DNA from: Melanocharis versteri
Lineage: Eukaryota > Chordata > Aves > Passeriformes > Melanocharitidae
Length of the DNA: 64,000 nucleotides
Direction: 5' to 3'
NCBI GenBank assembly: GCA_013397845.1
Contig: VZTG01004161.1
Coordinates: 2,692,495 to 2,756,494 of the forward strand
Under the pieces are notes generated by a model. The model was not told the origin of the DNA. It saw nothing but the letters and a program-made list of their open reading frames with translations, and searched no databases. A program made the position numbers and the translations under genes. Shown in pieces: positions 1 to 12,479 of this stretch; within the stretch, counting starts at the first letter, position 1, and each line of letters opens with the position of its first letter.

Positions 1-154
1 TTTGAAAACCTTTGGCAATGAATATTTCAACTGGCGATTGTTAGCAACATTTTTGGAACATCTGTAGATAACAGAATGGAAGCTTTAAATAAAATGTGTT
101 CTTATTTTTTATCAAATGCATATTCTTAATGCTTTTTTATCTCAACCATCTTAG
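1..154 (+). other. VWA8: VWA8 intron (3' end of an intron entering from the left)
   Basis: Non-coding, AT-rich sequence leading into the acceptor CTCAACCATCTTAG at 141-154. The upstream exon is outside the window. Nothing else is seen in it. Confidence 0.8.
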
Positions 155-311
155 GTGGGAGAGACACTGCTGGGTTAGGTGGCAAAGGTGGGCCATATAG
201 ACTGGACGCTGGCCACAGGGTTTACCAAGTATCTCAAGCTGAAAAGGATGCTGTTCCTGAGGAAGTCAAGAGAGCTGCTCGAGAGATGGGTGAAAAGGCC
301 TTTAAACAGAG
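155..311 (+). CDS. VWA8: VWA8 coding exon a (first of seven in the window)
   Basis: This is an internal exon of VWA8, a mitochondrial-matrix protein with dynein-like AAA+ ATPase modules and a C-terminal VWA domain. It lies between an ATCTTAG acceptor and a CAGAG|GTAGTG donor. It enters in phase 2 (GT completes a codon), reads GRDTAGLGGKGGPYRLDAG..., and leaves after two bases of an Arg codon. The Gly-rich start and the segment rich in charged residues (EEVKRAAREMGEKAFKQ) match VWA8 just upstream of its VWA domain, from my memory of the mammalian protein. The open frame starting at a GTG (179) is a different frame and is a shadow. The donor is GTAGTG rather than GTRAGT, so it is rather weak. 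Identification is firm because the next exon restores the frame. Confidence 0.9.
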
Positions 312-3079
312 GTAGTGTGAAAGTTTATCTTTTCTTTTCCATTTCCCAGAAGAATGTGAAAAAGATGGCTGAAAAGAATTTTCTTTCTTAACTGCATTTA
401 TCAGCTACCTTACCCTGTTCGTTATCACTTAACAGAGATTACCAGCACATGTTTAGCTGTTCTCGACAAGATGTGTAGAATGTTTTATTGAATTAAGCCA
501 CAATGTCTTAATTGAAATTTTAGTTAAAATGGCTGTGTGCTTAGGTAGAGTAAAAGATAGCTAGATGGAGAAGGAGATTGATGTGAATATTTATCTTTTT
601 TAAAAGAAATAAATTATATGAATATTTCTTTGAATTATGATGAATCCAGATTGTATGTTGTTAGGAATTCATCACTTAAGAAGTGTCTTTCAAAGTGGAC
701 CACTCCAGGCAAATCTTTGAAAGATCTGTAGCCAGATGGTGAGATGATTATCTCAGCTGGTTAGAGCATGGTGCTAATAATGCCAGTGTTGTGTGTTTGA
801 TCCCTCTATGGGCCATTCACTTACGAGTTGGACTTGATGATCCTTGTGGGTCCTTTCCACCTCAGAATATTCTGTGATTCTGTAGTTTGAACTACTAAGC
901 TTCAGCAGCTAATTAACATGAACAACAGATCTTCCCAGCATGAGTGTAATGTGTGATTACTGATCAACTCTTTCCCAGGATGTGCACAGAGATTCAGATT
1001 TCTTCCACCAACTGAACTCTCAAGTCAATCTCTGGTATTTTGTATAAAAAAAAGCATCCCCCCCTCTTCAAAATTGCTTCTGAGCTGCTTCATTATAGAA
1101 ATAATTGATACGTATGGTCTTGGATACTGTACATCTCTCTGTGCAAATATCCATATACACACCTGGCATGCTTTGATGAGTTTCTACTGCCTGTGGGCTG
1201 ATTTACGAAATTAGTGCTGGGGGAAATTCCTAGCTACTGCTACATGCTGTGGGAACAGTGCAGCTATGCCCTGTAAAATCTGGGTATCTGTACATGAGGT
1301 GACAGTTCCTGTCCTGCAAAACCCAAGTGGGCTGGCATGTACCAGCTGCAAATGTAGCCTATTATGAAACCACATTTGACTTGGATCATTATTCTGAACC
1401 ACTTAGATAGTTGTGGGAACTAACAGATAAGAAAAGGGAGGTTGGAGTCCTCAGGCTGACAAAAAAAAAAAGGGAAACTGCAGATTTTGCTGCTTTGTCT
1501 ATACAGGATTATCTGGGAGGGAGAAATTTCATATGAAAGTTATTGATGCTTTCCTGGCTAGATAGTATTTCTAGTGGTAAACATTTTAAATTGCCCTATT
1601 TGACAAGAATGGAATTAACAACTACTCTGGAATAGATACAGTATTTTTCATGGTATTTTTCTGAACTACCTTTCACTGTGGATTGATGAGTGCAACAAGG
1701 TAAAATGGCTTGTGAGGTTCTTTTTGTTTGAAACAAAATGTTTCTTTTATAGATCTGAAGATACTGAACTCTGTTGGCAGGATTCATGAAATTAAATGTG
1801 CAGCACTGAAAGTTATTTTTGCTACCTCTAGTGGCTGATGGTTGGCTATAATGACTATGTGTATGCAAAATTCCAAATAGATAAAGACATAATCATGATA
1901 GAGACAACAAAGATTTGATGTTTGATTTTAATATTATCTTTAAAGGCCTAGTCTAAACAGCAGTTCTCAGGTATTCTTTATGATCCAGGCGATTAACTTG
2001 TGATGGTGTTATAAAAACTTGCCGTTACAAATAAAATCAGCCCACACATACTTTACTGGCCATTTATAGTTCAGTTAAAAACTCAGTATTTTTGAAACTG
2101 CATCTCACTGTGAGTGAGATTATTGTTTGAAATAGGCTGGGCACAGATAGGCCAATATGTTTTAGCTCAGGACTGAACCCAGCCATGTGCTGGGTGCTGG
2201 GGTGGGCAGGTACGCACCTGCTGCCTCTCTGCATGATGTTGGGTCGTGGCAAATACTGAACAGGGCACACTCCTGGCATATCTGCCTGTCCCCTTGCTCG
2301 TTCTTCACTGTTGGACCTCTGTAATTACATTCCAGTGGTGAATTTCACCTGTTCTGCTAAGCTATGCTGCTTAAAACAGTGATACAGAACTTGAAATGGA
2401 CACATCTTTGCTTATAAGGAAAGCATGTATCTGTTTTCATGGTGCAGGTGTGCTCTCTGTTCCCAGCCTCTGGACAGGACAGTTTTCACCGACATGACTC
2501 ATTTTCTGTGGGAGGTGCACGTTTTTGTTAATGTTCATTTAAAACTTCTTTGTTTCAAGGTTTCGTCATTTAATGAAGCACAAAGATAGATAAGTATTTG
2601 ACACTGTTACTATTTGTAGGTCTTCGAGGACAGATTTTATAGTGCTTCTTTACTTAACCTTTGTGTTAGAGCATGAATCAGGATGTGTTTAAAATACTCC
2701 GACAGTGAAGTAATGAATAGACACTTGTGATCCTTTTATGTGCAGATAGCAACACCTGAGCCAACAAAACCTTTCAAATTTGATCACATTTTTCAGAACC
2801 TCTGATTTACTTCTGAAACTTTAAAGCAGATTAGGAGAGAGTCGTAGGATTAGTAACTTCAATAAGTTTTAATGTGATGCAGTCCCTGTAGACATTGGTG
2901 AACATCTGCCTTGTCAAAATTCACAAGAGCAGCTGCTGCTTCTCTGTTTTGGCTCTTCTTTGTGCTTGTTGCAGTCTAAATTTCCCTGTTACCAAGTAAA
3001 TAAACTTTTAGTTTACATAAGTAAATGTAAGATATGCTTGTATCCTAAATTGTTCTTAGGTCCCTGTTCTTTGCTTTAG
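312..3079 (+). other. VWA8: VWA8 intron a-b
   Basis: This 2.8-kb AT-rich intron contains the tRNA-Ile-derived SINE at ~735-895, listed separately. It ends at the acceptor TTTGCTTTAG. No other feature is recognised; the short open frames on either strand show no protein-like content. Confidence 0.85.
735..895 (+). mobile_element. TguSINE1-like SINE (tRNA-Ile head, CR1-like tail)
   Basis: The head at about 742-813 reads like a tRNA-Ile(AAT) gene. It has an A-box-like TATCTCAGCTGG, an anticodon loop context GTGCTAATAATGCC, a B-box-like GTTTGATCC and an acceptor-side GGGCCA. From about 814 to 895 it continues as CACTTACGAGTTGGACTTG and on to TTCTGTGATTCTGTAG, the CR1 3'-end type with an octamer-like repeat instead of poly(A). 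A tRNA-Ile head joined to a CR1 tail is the structure of TguSINE1, known from zebra finch and relatives and thought to be mobilised by CR1 enzymes. The copy has a degraded B box (T for C) and is probably inactive. I could not define convincing target-site duplications, so the left edge is approximate. Confidence 0.85.
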
Positions 3080-3188
3080 ATTGAAAGAGATTCAGATGAG
3101 TGAATATGATGCATCAACTTACGAAAGGTTCTCTGGAGCAGTCCGACGTCAAGTTCAGTCACTCCGCATCATCTTGGACAATCTGCAG
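3080..3188 (+). CDS. VWA8: VWA8 coding exon b
   Basis: The acceptor is TTTGCTTTAG and the donor CTGCAG|GTAATC. The exon starts with A, completing the Arg codon opened by the previous exon. It then reads LKEIQMSEYDASTYERFSG and continues with AVRRQVQSLRIILDNLQ, ending on a codon boundary. The segment is a charged, probably helical linker (EYDASTYERF, then a basic VRRQVQSLRIIL helix) that precedes the VWA domain in VWA8. An ATG lies inside the exon (KEIQM), but the exon is spliced, so it is not a start. The frame remains open past the donor for some 35 codons into the intron; the splice is preferred because exon c continues the family sequence exactly. Confidence 0.93.
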
Positions 3189-6100
3189 GTAATCTTAGAT
3201 TCTCTGATAAAGGAACACAGGGAAGTCATTACATTAGGCCCCAAATACTATCCTGCTAATATCCTGTTAAGGTCTGGTGATCATAGCTTTGAAGGCTAAA
3301 AGTAGGTTCAGGTTATAATCAGTTAGGAAAAGCAGTTTAATATTACTATTTTAAAAGGCAGCCTACAAGTGGATCCCGGTGCTCATCCCTGCAAGTTACA
3401 GTATTCCAATTCCACACCTTACAGAGATTACGTATTCAGGAGCACAGTTTTGTGACAGAAAATACTACTACACATTATGAAAAGAATAGCCCAGTCTTTT
3501 TCTTTACCTCCAGTCCAAAAGAGTATTTTTTAGCTGCAAAGTGCAAATGCCATAGATGTTAAAAGAGGCACCCACTCCAGGCAGGAGCTTTACTGCATAT
3601 GCAGCTGAAAACATTGATTTTTCTCAGGTTTGTTTTTAACTCTTGCTAATAGAAATAGGTATAGCCCAAATCTCCTAAGTGGAAACTCAGTAAAATCACC
3701 AGTTTGCCTTTCTTCTGGTAACTGGCATGGTGGTTGTTCTGGTTTTTTTTTAATACTAGTGTTCATATACAGGGTAAATGAAATCATAAGTACGTTATTT
3801 CTGGGAGGCATCTGCTAATCTTCAGTGAAAATTAAAGGAAAAATGATTTACTCCTTATAAGACATATTTGATTATAAATATTTCTGTTGAGGGCTACTAA
3901 CCACTAGTGTATATATACCTTAGTTTATTAGTCTCTGTGCTGTGTCTTAAACAATAAAACTGAAATACAGAAAGAAATCACTCTGTATGATAAACGGCCT
4001 CCTTCTGGACAAAGAAATCCAATCCCCTGGTATTGCAAGTAAGAAGAGTAATATTTCTTTGTCTTATTTATACCTTTAAGCCTTTATAGCTACAACAACA
4101 TTAATATAATCACATATATACACAGAGAACCATTAGCCGGTTTTATTATGAATGTACCGATTCAGAGAGCTCCTCGTGTAATGTACATTTAAGGTGGGCA
4201 TGATTAGGTGATTCATGCACTTAATATGTGTCTCAGTTCAAGACACAGGCTTTCAGCTTATAAAGATGGGTCTCTGTTGAAAAAAATTTGGATGTAAATC
4301 TCAGGTTTTTTTACATTGTTTATATCTAGGTGGGATTTTTTGCCATGTTTCTAGCACGCATGCTATTGGAAGCACACTCTGGGTATGAAATCAGTAAGTG
4401 AATCTTCGGTTTGAAGTCTTTTTTTTGAGTCTGCCTTATCTGTCCCTTGGAGCCAAAATTCTTATGTTAAGGGATCATGTTAAACATAATCAAAATATAA
4501 CATATTTTAATATAAGGAGGCATATCCTCTTGCTTTGTTAAAAAAGGTCATTTTAATAGTCAAGGCAAAGTCTTGTAAGCCTCAGAATTTTATGAGACTT
4601 AGCTAACTTCCAGCCAAAACCTGTAACAGCTAACCACAGAGTTAGGAAATGTAATTTATGATGAAAAAAAACCAAATTACTGAATTTAGAAAAGCTAGAT
4701 CATATAACAAGAGCAATAGCAAATGAAAGCAAATTTTTAACTTTATACATTTTTATATGGATTTTGATAAGGATTTTATTAGAAGAAGAACATGAAAGAA
4801 AAATGAAAAGGAAAATTAAGATAAATGATAACAGGAGTTACTTAGTTGAAAACAGGGAATTTTGTTAATAAGGAAACTGACTACAATCACATTTGGTGTG
4901 ATATTTTTGAGAGGGAAAAAAGTTATTTGAATTCTTCAACATGGTAATTCATCCAGCCCTCATGAAAAACTGTGCATCTGTCTCCCATTCTTTTCTGTGT
5001 AGTCCTGTGTACACCATGAGTTCTCAAATAGAACAGTTTTCCTTCTGTTGTCAATCAATCATTCCTCATATCTCAAATGAGAAACCAATGGCAAAGTTCA
5101 TCTCAGTAAAATTTGCAGGTCAGATGTCTATGTGTTTTTAACTTTGTGAAAATCCCAAATTATCTTCTCATGTATTTGGCTTTAAAAAGTTCGAGTTTGC
5201 TTTGTTTCAAACTCACTGTGTTCACATAATCAAAAGATGTTTCCCATGTTTATTTAACCTGGATTTTCTTTTCAACGTATGCCTTTTTATTGTTAGTGAT
5301 TTTGTTTAAAGTATGTTCCTTTGATTGAATTTTACCTCCCTAGAATCAAGAGGCTGGGATTCGGGTCCAGTTGTCTGTGGCTCACCAAAAGTTAGTAGCA
5401 GCAGAAAGAGATTTTTAGAATAGGCAAATCCTTGAAAGTGATACATAAACATAGTCTGAGAATGTAATTTCATTGTTCATTTTGCTTTTTATAACTCGCT
5501 GATCTCTGTCAGCTCTTTGAACAACGTTATCAAAACATTGCGATTTTTTGTTTATCTTCGGTAGAAGTAGCAAAGCCAGAAGTCCAGGAAATCCTGTCAC
5601 TGATGGGCTCTTTCTTCTCTCCCCTAAAGCTTGTCTGTCTGAACTCCAGATTCAAAAGGTTATGGTCAGTCAGTCACTCAGAAAGACCTTCTTAAATGTT
5701 AGGTGACTTGCTTTCCAGAAAGTACTTCTCTCTTTATTGATTATTGCAGAGAGTATTACGGGCAACTGTCCCTGTAGCTTCTGAACATCATTTAGGCCCC
5801 TGCACTTAAACTGGGCAAACCTGAGCCTGAGTTCCTGAGCCTGCTGGGCTTTGTCTGATTTAGACCATGTGGAAACGGTCTGGTCGTAGCAGCAAGAATA
5901 ACATAATAGCAGTCCTATAATAAGCATGGCTTGGAGAGCTGGAAATATGAAAAACCCTGTGCCCTGTCAGTAGTAGTTTTGTGATTTCAGCAGCTAAGGG
6001 AACATTTGTGTAATGTTCTCCCAGAAACAAAAGTAGACCACAACTGGCAGTGTTTAGTACAACCTCTACCATTACGAGTTACATATTTGGATGTGATAAC

Positions 6101-8870
6101 TTCACATACACAACTTTTTTCTCTGACATTTACAGACATAGCAACTATATTTTTTTTTTGTAAATATGCCTGTGACATCTTCCAGTGGAAAAAATTACTG
6201 TAGTGGTGCACTGTAATCAGTCACTGCCATGCTGATAAGATACAGTATCTAGCACATTTTTCTAGTTTCAAAAGCAGCACAATGAATATATTTTTTCATC
6301 AATATAGTTGCAGTATATTGAAATAGTAATATGTTATATGTCCTTTCTAGTCAAATATCAAAGCAAAGTGTGTATATATATTAGTTGTTCTGGTTTTCTG
6401 TTAAAATTGTAAATGCTTTTAAACTTAAGTTTGTTTTAAACATATGAAAATTGCATATTAAAAAGGATTTGAAGTTTCTCTGTAATATGTAAAATGTGTG
6501 CGTTGTATAACACCCAAGCTTAAGGGGATTATTTTTTTTCAGCTTTTGTAAACGGAAACAAATTCTTAGTAATTCTGCATGGAAGAGGCAGATGCTAAGT
6601 AGCCTGAGTAATTTTAGCATTATTTTGGAAAGAGGTGAGATCAGATTTTGTCAGCATTCTTTCCTATTTTAGGAGACGATGTTAACTCATGTTCCTCCAA
6701 TAAAATTTCAGCTCAAATACTGGCTTTTGTTGAATAAACTTCCAAAGGTATTAAGCTGCTTTTAGTTATGTCTATAATTAAAAGCCATTTTCTTCTCACA
6801 TTGCTGTCCCTTGAACATCGAATAGCTGCAAAGCTGAAGCATTGTCAATGAAAAGAATAGTGAAACTAGTTGGGAGTTTGCTCAGTGAAGCTGAAACTTT
6901 ATAATCTTCTGTTGTTTGTCCCTCCTGCCTACTGAAAGAAAGCAAATGACAAAAATTTGACAAAACATCAGTGCTAAGGAAGTGATAAGGATCTACCTCT
7001 GTTCCACTTCTTAGAGTGGCTAAGATGAGTAGGAACAAAGCTATCTCACCTGCATCGCCCTGGAAGGTTCATGATTCATTTTAGACAGGCTTTGCTTACT
7101 CAGCAGCATGTTTTCTCCAGGAGTACTTTTTTAATGGTTAATTGGAGTGTTGAAATTTGCCTCTGCGCTTTTCATAGCAGGAAAGCTCCTACAGTGTGAC
7201 ATTTTGGTGGGACATGTAGAGGTCGCTGGGAATTCGCGGTTGTCTCTTTGTTATGTTACACAACTCTGAAGGCAACAAAGGAATGAATGTTCCTATGGAA
7301 GAAGGGATTTAACTTTCATCCCAGGCATATTTAATTATACTAGAAATTCCTAGCTGGTGTACAAACTCATGAATGCCCCCCTGCCAAAGTGGCTTAAAGC
7401 TTGGTTGAATGTAGCACCAAGGAAATGTATCAGAGAACACAATTGGCTGAATTCACAATCTCAGGAATCTTTTCCACTTTCCCCTTCTGTGATTTACTAA
7501 AAGGCTGAGGTTTCCATGTTTTTCCAATGGAAAACATTGGTTTTGCCTCTCATCAGGAAGCATCTGTAAAACTTTTGATTTTGTTAATCACAACATTTTT
7601 CTGTGGTTTTGTAGTCTTTCTGCCCACTTATTTTCATGGGCAAGTAGTTCATTAATCTTGAGTAATTATAGGCAATAGTCTGTAGTCCAAAACTTCTTCT
7701 CTACACAACAAAACAAAAAACTCCTACATTTTGTCCAAAGCAAAATCAAAGATTCTCTGAATCTGAAGAAGTCATTACCTGCCTATACAAAACTATAAAG
7801 ATTCATCCTTTCAAATCCCAGGCCTGCAGTTTAGGGAGGATTTGTAATGTAATACTTCCTGCTCATCAGAGAGGAATTGATTTTCATTCCTGAAAATCAG
7901 TGTTTAAGGCAGTTTGTGTCCTGTTTGATATTTGATTTTCCTCCGATTGCTGACCAACAATTTGCTGAGACAGTAAAAGCATTATATGTATATAAATTCA
8001 AAATTTTCTTTCCTTGCTGGACTTACTACTAGGCTGAGCAATTTCAACATGAAGATTTAAACAGAAATTATATTAGCCATAAACCCCATGTATACAGACT
8101 TTGCTGTCTTTAGAGGGATCTTATGTATTTTGAACTATGGTGAAGCTGTCCTTTGAAAACATGCTTAAATATGGTGCTTATAATATTACAACACTTGAGT
8201 CTTCAATCTTAGCTGCATGCTCTGTGTACAGGAGTTCCACAAATATGTGAGTTCATGGATTGTAATGTATTTTCATCAAGTCAGGCTGCAGATAACCAAT
8301 GTCCTTTTAACTAAAACAAAACAAGTGTTTATTGGAATGTCTCTTGAGTATCACAATTTTAAAAGTAGGTTCTTAAAATATGTAATTAGTTTATACTGTT
8401 AATACTGTTTTAAAAGCAACCATTGACCATTGCCTACAGTTGGATACTGTTTGGTTTTACCTTGAAGTCACCCAATGACTCTTTCTTGTTCTGCGTGGAT
8501 TGAAAACACCTAAAAAATGGTCAGTTAGTTATATTTGCGCCTTCAGTTATATGTGTTTGAACAGGCTTGCCACACACATTTTCAGCCTATTTGCAAGAAG
8601 AAGGGTTAACATTTCTGCAGTTCACAGTTAAACTCCAATATATGAAACTACTGAAAAAAGACCAAGTTACAGAGGGAACACATTCTGTGTCAGTGTTGAT
8701 TTTTCTCTCAGAGAAGAAGACCAGGACATCTGTGAACATGTGTTTGGATTTGACTTACGCCAAAACTATCACATCATTACAAAGAAATTAATGTGTATGT
8801 CATGTGCAGTAGGTCTTAAATTGTTTAGCACACACTCATATCACTGACTAAGATTTCTTTTCTGTTGTAG
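3189..8870 (+). other. VWA8: VWA8 intron b-c
   Basis: A 5.7-kb AT-rich intron with the donor GTAATC at 3189 and the acceptor TTCTTTTCTGTTGTAG before 8871. I recognise no repeat family or RNA gene in it. An exon-like acceptor near 5342 was considered and rejected. Confidence 0.85.
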
Positions 8871-8996
8871 GCCAAGGGTAAAGAAAGACAATGGCTGAGA
8901 CACCAAGCTGTTGGTGAGCTAGATGATGCCAAAATCATTGATGGGCTGACAGGAGAAAAAGCCATATATAAACGACGCGGAGAACTTGAGCCACAA
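8871..8996 (+). CDS. VWA8: VWA8 coding exon c
   Basis: Exactly 42 codons in phase 0, between TTCTGTTGTAG and CCACAA|GTAAGC. It reads AKGKERQWLRHQAVGEL, DDAKIIDGLTGEKAIYKRR and GELEPQ. This is one of the most conserved stretches of VWA8: the RQWLRHQ and DDAKIIDGLTGEK segments sit directly ahead of the VWA domain and resemble the linker that couples AAA+ modules to a VWA/MIDAS domain in related MoxR/midasin-type ATPases (the comparison with midasin is inference). There are no stops or frameshifts, and the codons agree with a functional gene. Confidence 0.95.
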
Positions 8997-10842
8997 GTAA
9001 GCATCCAACAAGAAACAGGGAAACGTGGAGAAGAGCTTAGTCAGTTTGATGATTTCGTAGTGGTCATACAGTGTCTGTGTTTGGAGTTTGAGTAAGTTAC
9101 ATGGATGAGAAACTCAGAAAAATATCTCTGGCTTGGGATGTCTCTGACACAGAGGCAACCACAGGATGGGAAATTTGCTATACCTCTTCATATAGTCTTA
9201 CATAAATATTTCCTGTTGTCCACCCTCAGAGAGAGGACACAGATCTAGGCAGTGCTAAGTTTTGATCCAATGCAACAGTTTTTTATGTTCTTATTTCGTA
9301 TTTTAATGACCAGAAGGCAATTAGCAGAAAACATTTATTTTGTTTACTTCTACAGAAAAAAGGAAGATATTTTCTCACTAACTTAATTTTTGTTAATATG
9401 CTGATCCCCTAGGAAGTTTAAAAAAAAACTGGTTTACAAATGTATTTTCCTTATTCCATGTTAATCAAATAATTCCAGCTTCCACAGATACTTAGATTTA
9501 CAAGAATAAAAATTATGATGGAAAAAAAAAAAGTGTGAGGAAAAGCCATTAAGATATGATAAAGCTGACTGTCCTATGGCCCGATTCAGCCATTCCTCAG
9601 AAGGCTTTGCAGTTAGGCCTATGTGAGTCAGCAACAGAGAAACCACTTGAATCAGACCAACTAAACCTGGCCAAAACTGGTGGGGCTAGTCCATAATGCT
9701 TAACAGTAAGACTTAATGACAGATTTCAATTTTTAAGTACACTAAGGGTTTGTTTTTTTTTAATTGATGAGTACAGCATCTTTTTGCATGTCAGCTACCC
9801 ACATGTGATAAATCCCTGGTATTATTTTTTATACTATTTGGTCCTCATGTTGCTTTGAATGATTTATGGAATTTGGCACTGCTTGTGTGAAAGATCAGTA
9901 AAGGAAGAGTGATTGAATCCTCAATTTTCATTTGTTTCAAAATGTGTTTACCCAATGTATCAGTTTGAAGGCTTTGTAAAAATAATTCAATTAGGAAAAA
10001 AAAGGACACATTTAAGTGTGTGCAAAAAAACCAAAATAAATGTAGGATTTAATGAGCCTTCTCTTCTTTTGTTTCTGGGAGGGCAGGGATGCCACAGTCT
10101 ATCAAAAGAATAATTAAAAGAATAAAGTACACAAATCCTTTACAGGTAAAAGGAACATTTTAGCTTTCTTTATATTGTGACTCATTTTTTTGTCAGATCA
10201 TCTTTAATAGCCTCATACTTGAACCCAGACACATCTCATTGCATGCTAAATAAAACACCTCCCTTGAATGTACTGTGCCAAAAATTATTAGAACAGATGG
10301 GATTTGTTTTCAGGAAAAAATAATGGTTTCAGCATTAGAACAAAGATGGGACTAGTAGTTAATCAGAACAAGATTTCAAACATTTTTGGAATGTTATTAA
10401 CCTCAGCAGACAAATTTTTACAGTCATATACAATCCCTGTTAGTACTGCACACCAAGGAAAAGCATTTCCATTATGATCCTTGGCAGAAAGAGCAAATTT
10501 GAGAGTTTCTGTACTGAAATAAAATGTTAAGAATCAAAACTGAAACAGAAAAAGTATTTTCCTGACAAGCATGTGTGGAATTTTTTGAAGTATTTTGTTT
10601 CCAGTCATCGAAGGTGAGGGAAAACAATGAGCTGAGTTATCTGTGAAAGAACTGGTTTGAAATAGAAAAGTAGTTGAGTTTTTTGTTCTTGAAAAAACGC
10701 AACAAAACCAACCAATGTTTGCTGGATACAATTTTCTTGATTTGCAAAGTGCATTGGGTTCTCTTTCTGGAATGGTTTATCTCTGCTGATGTTTGGCTTT
10801 CCCATTTCTGCCGGCTTTAGTTCTGTTGTGTTTCCCTGTCAG
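8997..10842 (+). other. VWA8: VWA8 intron c-d
   Basis: A 1.85-kb AT-rich intron with a GTAAGC donor and a pyrimidine-rich acceptor, TGTGTTTCCCTGTCAG. No feature is recognised in it. Confidence 0.85.
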
Positions 10843-11001
10843 CCGGGGAGCCCGCAGCAGAAGCCCAAGCGCCTGCGCCTGGTGGTGGATGTTTCCGGCA
10901 GCATGTACCGCTTCAACGGGGTGGATGGGCGGCTGGAGCGCTCCATGGAGGCCGTCTGCATGGTCATGGAAGCTTTCGAGAATTATGAGCACAAATTCAA
11001 G
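10843..11001 (+). CDS. VWA8: VWA8 coding exon d, first half of the VWA domain with MIDAS motif
   Basis: 53 codons in phase 0 between CCCTGTCAG and TTCAAG|GTAATT. After a short polar stretch (PGSPQQKPKRLR) comes the first beta strand and metal-ion-dependent adhesion site, LVVDVSGSM. The D-x-S-x-S residues are exon residues 16, 18 and 20. A helix-like segment follows (LERSMEAVCMVMEAFENYEHKF). This is the N-terminal half of the C-terminal VWA fold; an intact MIDAS predicts divalent-cation binding. The exon is clearly richer in G+C than its introns. Two other open frames here (from 10789 and 10793) begin inside the intron and are not real genes. Confidence 0.96.
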
Positions 11002-11321
11002 GTAATTGCAGCTGGGCCAGGAGCTCTGTGGTTACTGCACAGGCTGTGTGCAGCAGTGGAAAAAGTGTTTCAGCAGTCAGTCTAGCCAAAGAGTATTATT
11101 CATTCCCACAAGGAAATAAAGACATTAATCTATTTCTAGCAACCTGAAAAATAATACTAGTGAAAGGATAAGAAACATTACACATTTCAGCAGGGGAGTA
11201 TTCAATCTAAGACTTTGATTTCGTGAGATTTGCTGGGTTTTTTTCTGGTTTTATTGGTTTCTTTGAGCAGAAACACCTAAGCCTACAGAACACAAGTAAA
11301 TATGAGCTTCAGGACATGCAG

Positions 11322-11371
11322 AGATACCACATCCTTCCATCTGCCCAGATACCACGTCCTTCCATCTTCTA
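11322..11371 (+). repeat. Two-copy 25-bp tandem duplication
   Basis: The unit beginning AGATACCACATCCTTCCATC at 11322 recurs at 11347 as AGATACCACGTCCTTCCATC, with one substitution in these 20 bases. It looks like a simple local slippage duplication in an intron. Confidence 0.7.
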
Positions 11372-12479
11372 GTTAACTGAAAGCAAGAAAATAATTTCTT
11401 GTACTGAAACATACTAGGTTCCAAATGTTATCTAATGGTAGCCTGCAAATGAAATGTAAATAAATGTAATACTCTTTTTGTCTCAGTAAGCCTAACTAAA
11501 CAAGGTCTAGGCCATGTTTCTTTTGCCATAAAGAAGACAGGAATGGCAGTCTCCAGTTAATTCTGGACATACCCTGTGTTTAATGGAAGAATAGAAATGT
11601 CCACTTCCTTTGCTGAAGAGCATATCAAACATAAGAATTAAAATACATCTGAACAAAATGTACAATCTCCTAAACAAAGTTAATAGAATCTTAGTCCAGA
11701 TCGACTCAGTCAGGTCTGCTTCACCTTGTTCCTCCAACAACATAATTCTACAGATTTCTGTTCTTCCATAGAATCTCAGTAACAAAATCAAGCATGTGCT
11801 TTTAGAACGTCGTCTAAAGTACAATCATGCACACTTTTTTTCTTCTAGAGAAAAGTCTATAAGAGGAGACAGACATTATGTTTTTAGGCTATTTTCCTAA
11901 GAAAACAAAGCATGTGCTGTCATCTTCTCTGGCAGTAATGCTTTCTTGTCCTTAAACTTTGTTAAAACAGAGCATGTTGCCGAATTTCAAACAAATTTGA
12001 AACTATGGTTTTGTTTCTAAAGTCACTACATTCCTGAAAATGTAATGAAAATAGGCTAGGTAGAGAGTGATGCTGTGTACTCCTGTTGGAGGAAAATGCT
12101 GTAACCATGAACTTATACCTTAGCCCAGAGAAGCCATGTGGGAACTCAAATGTAATTAAAAAATTAATTGGAAATCAGGGCTTTATTGGTTCAGCTGCTC
12201 GTGTATCTCCTGCTCACTGATAATAGAAAAGTTAAGGACAAATACTTACAGTGACAGTGTAATTATGCAGCACGATTTGTGTAGCTTGGTAAATCAGGCA
12301 TATCTGAGCAACACAGATATGAGAATGGCAAAATGCAGGATCATCCACACAGAAAAGTAGTGGGCACAAGGATAAGTATCATATACTGTGGTGTAGTCAA
12401 CATGGTATTGTAAAGGCAAGTAAGGTACCTATGTATGTGACAAGCAAGGTTGGTTGGTAGAGTGTCCTTAGCCAAAAGC

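Noticed and set aside
5342..5419. Exon-like segment after TTTTACCTCCCTAG reading NQEAGIRVQLSVAHQKLV
   Set aside because: VWA8 exons b and c join directly in frame with the family sequence, no donor follows before a stop, and nothing in VWA8 corresponds to it. Could be an old retroposon piece or chance.
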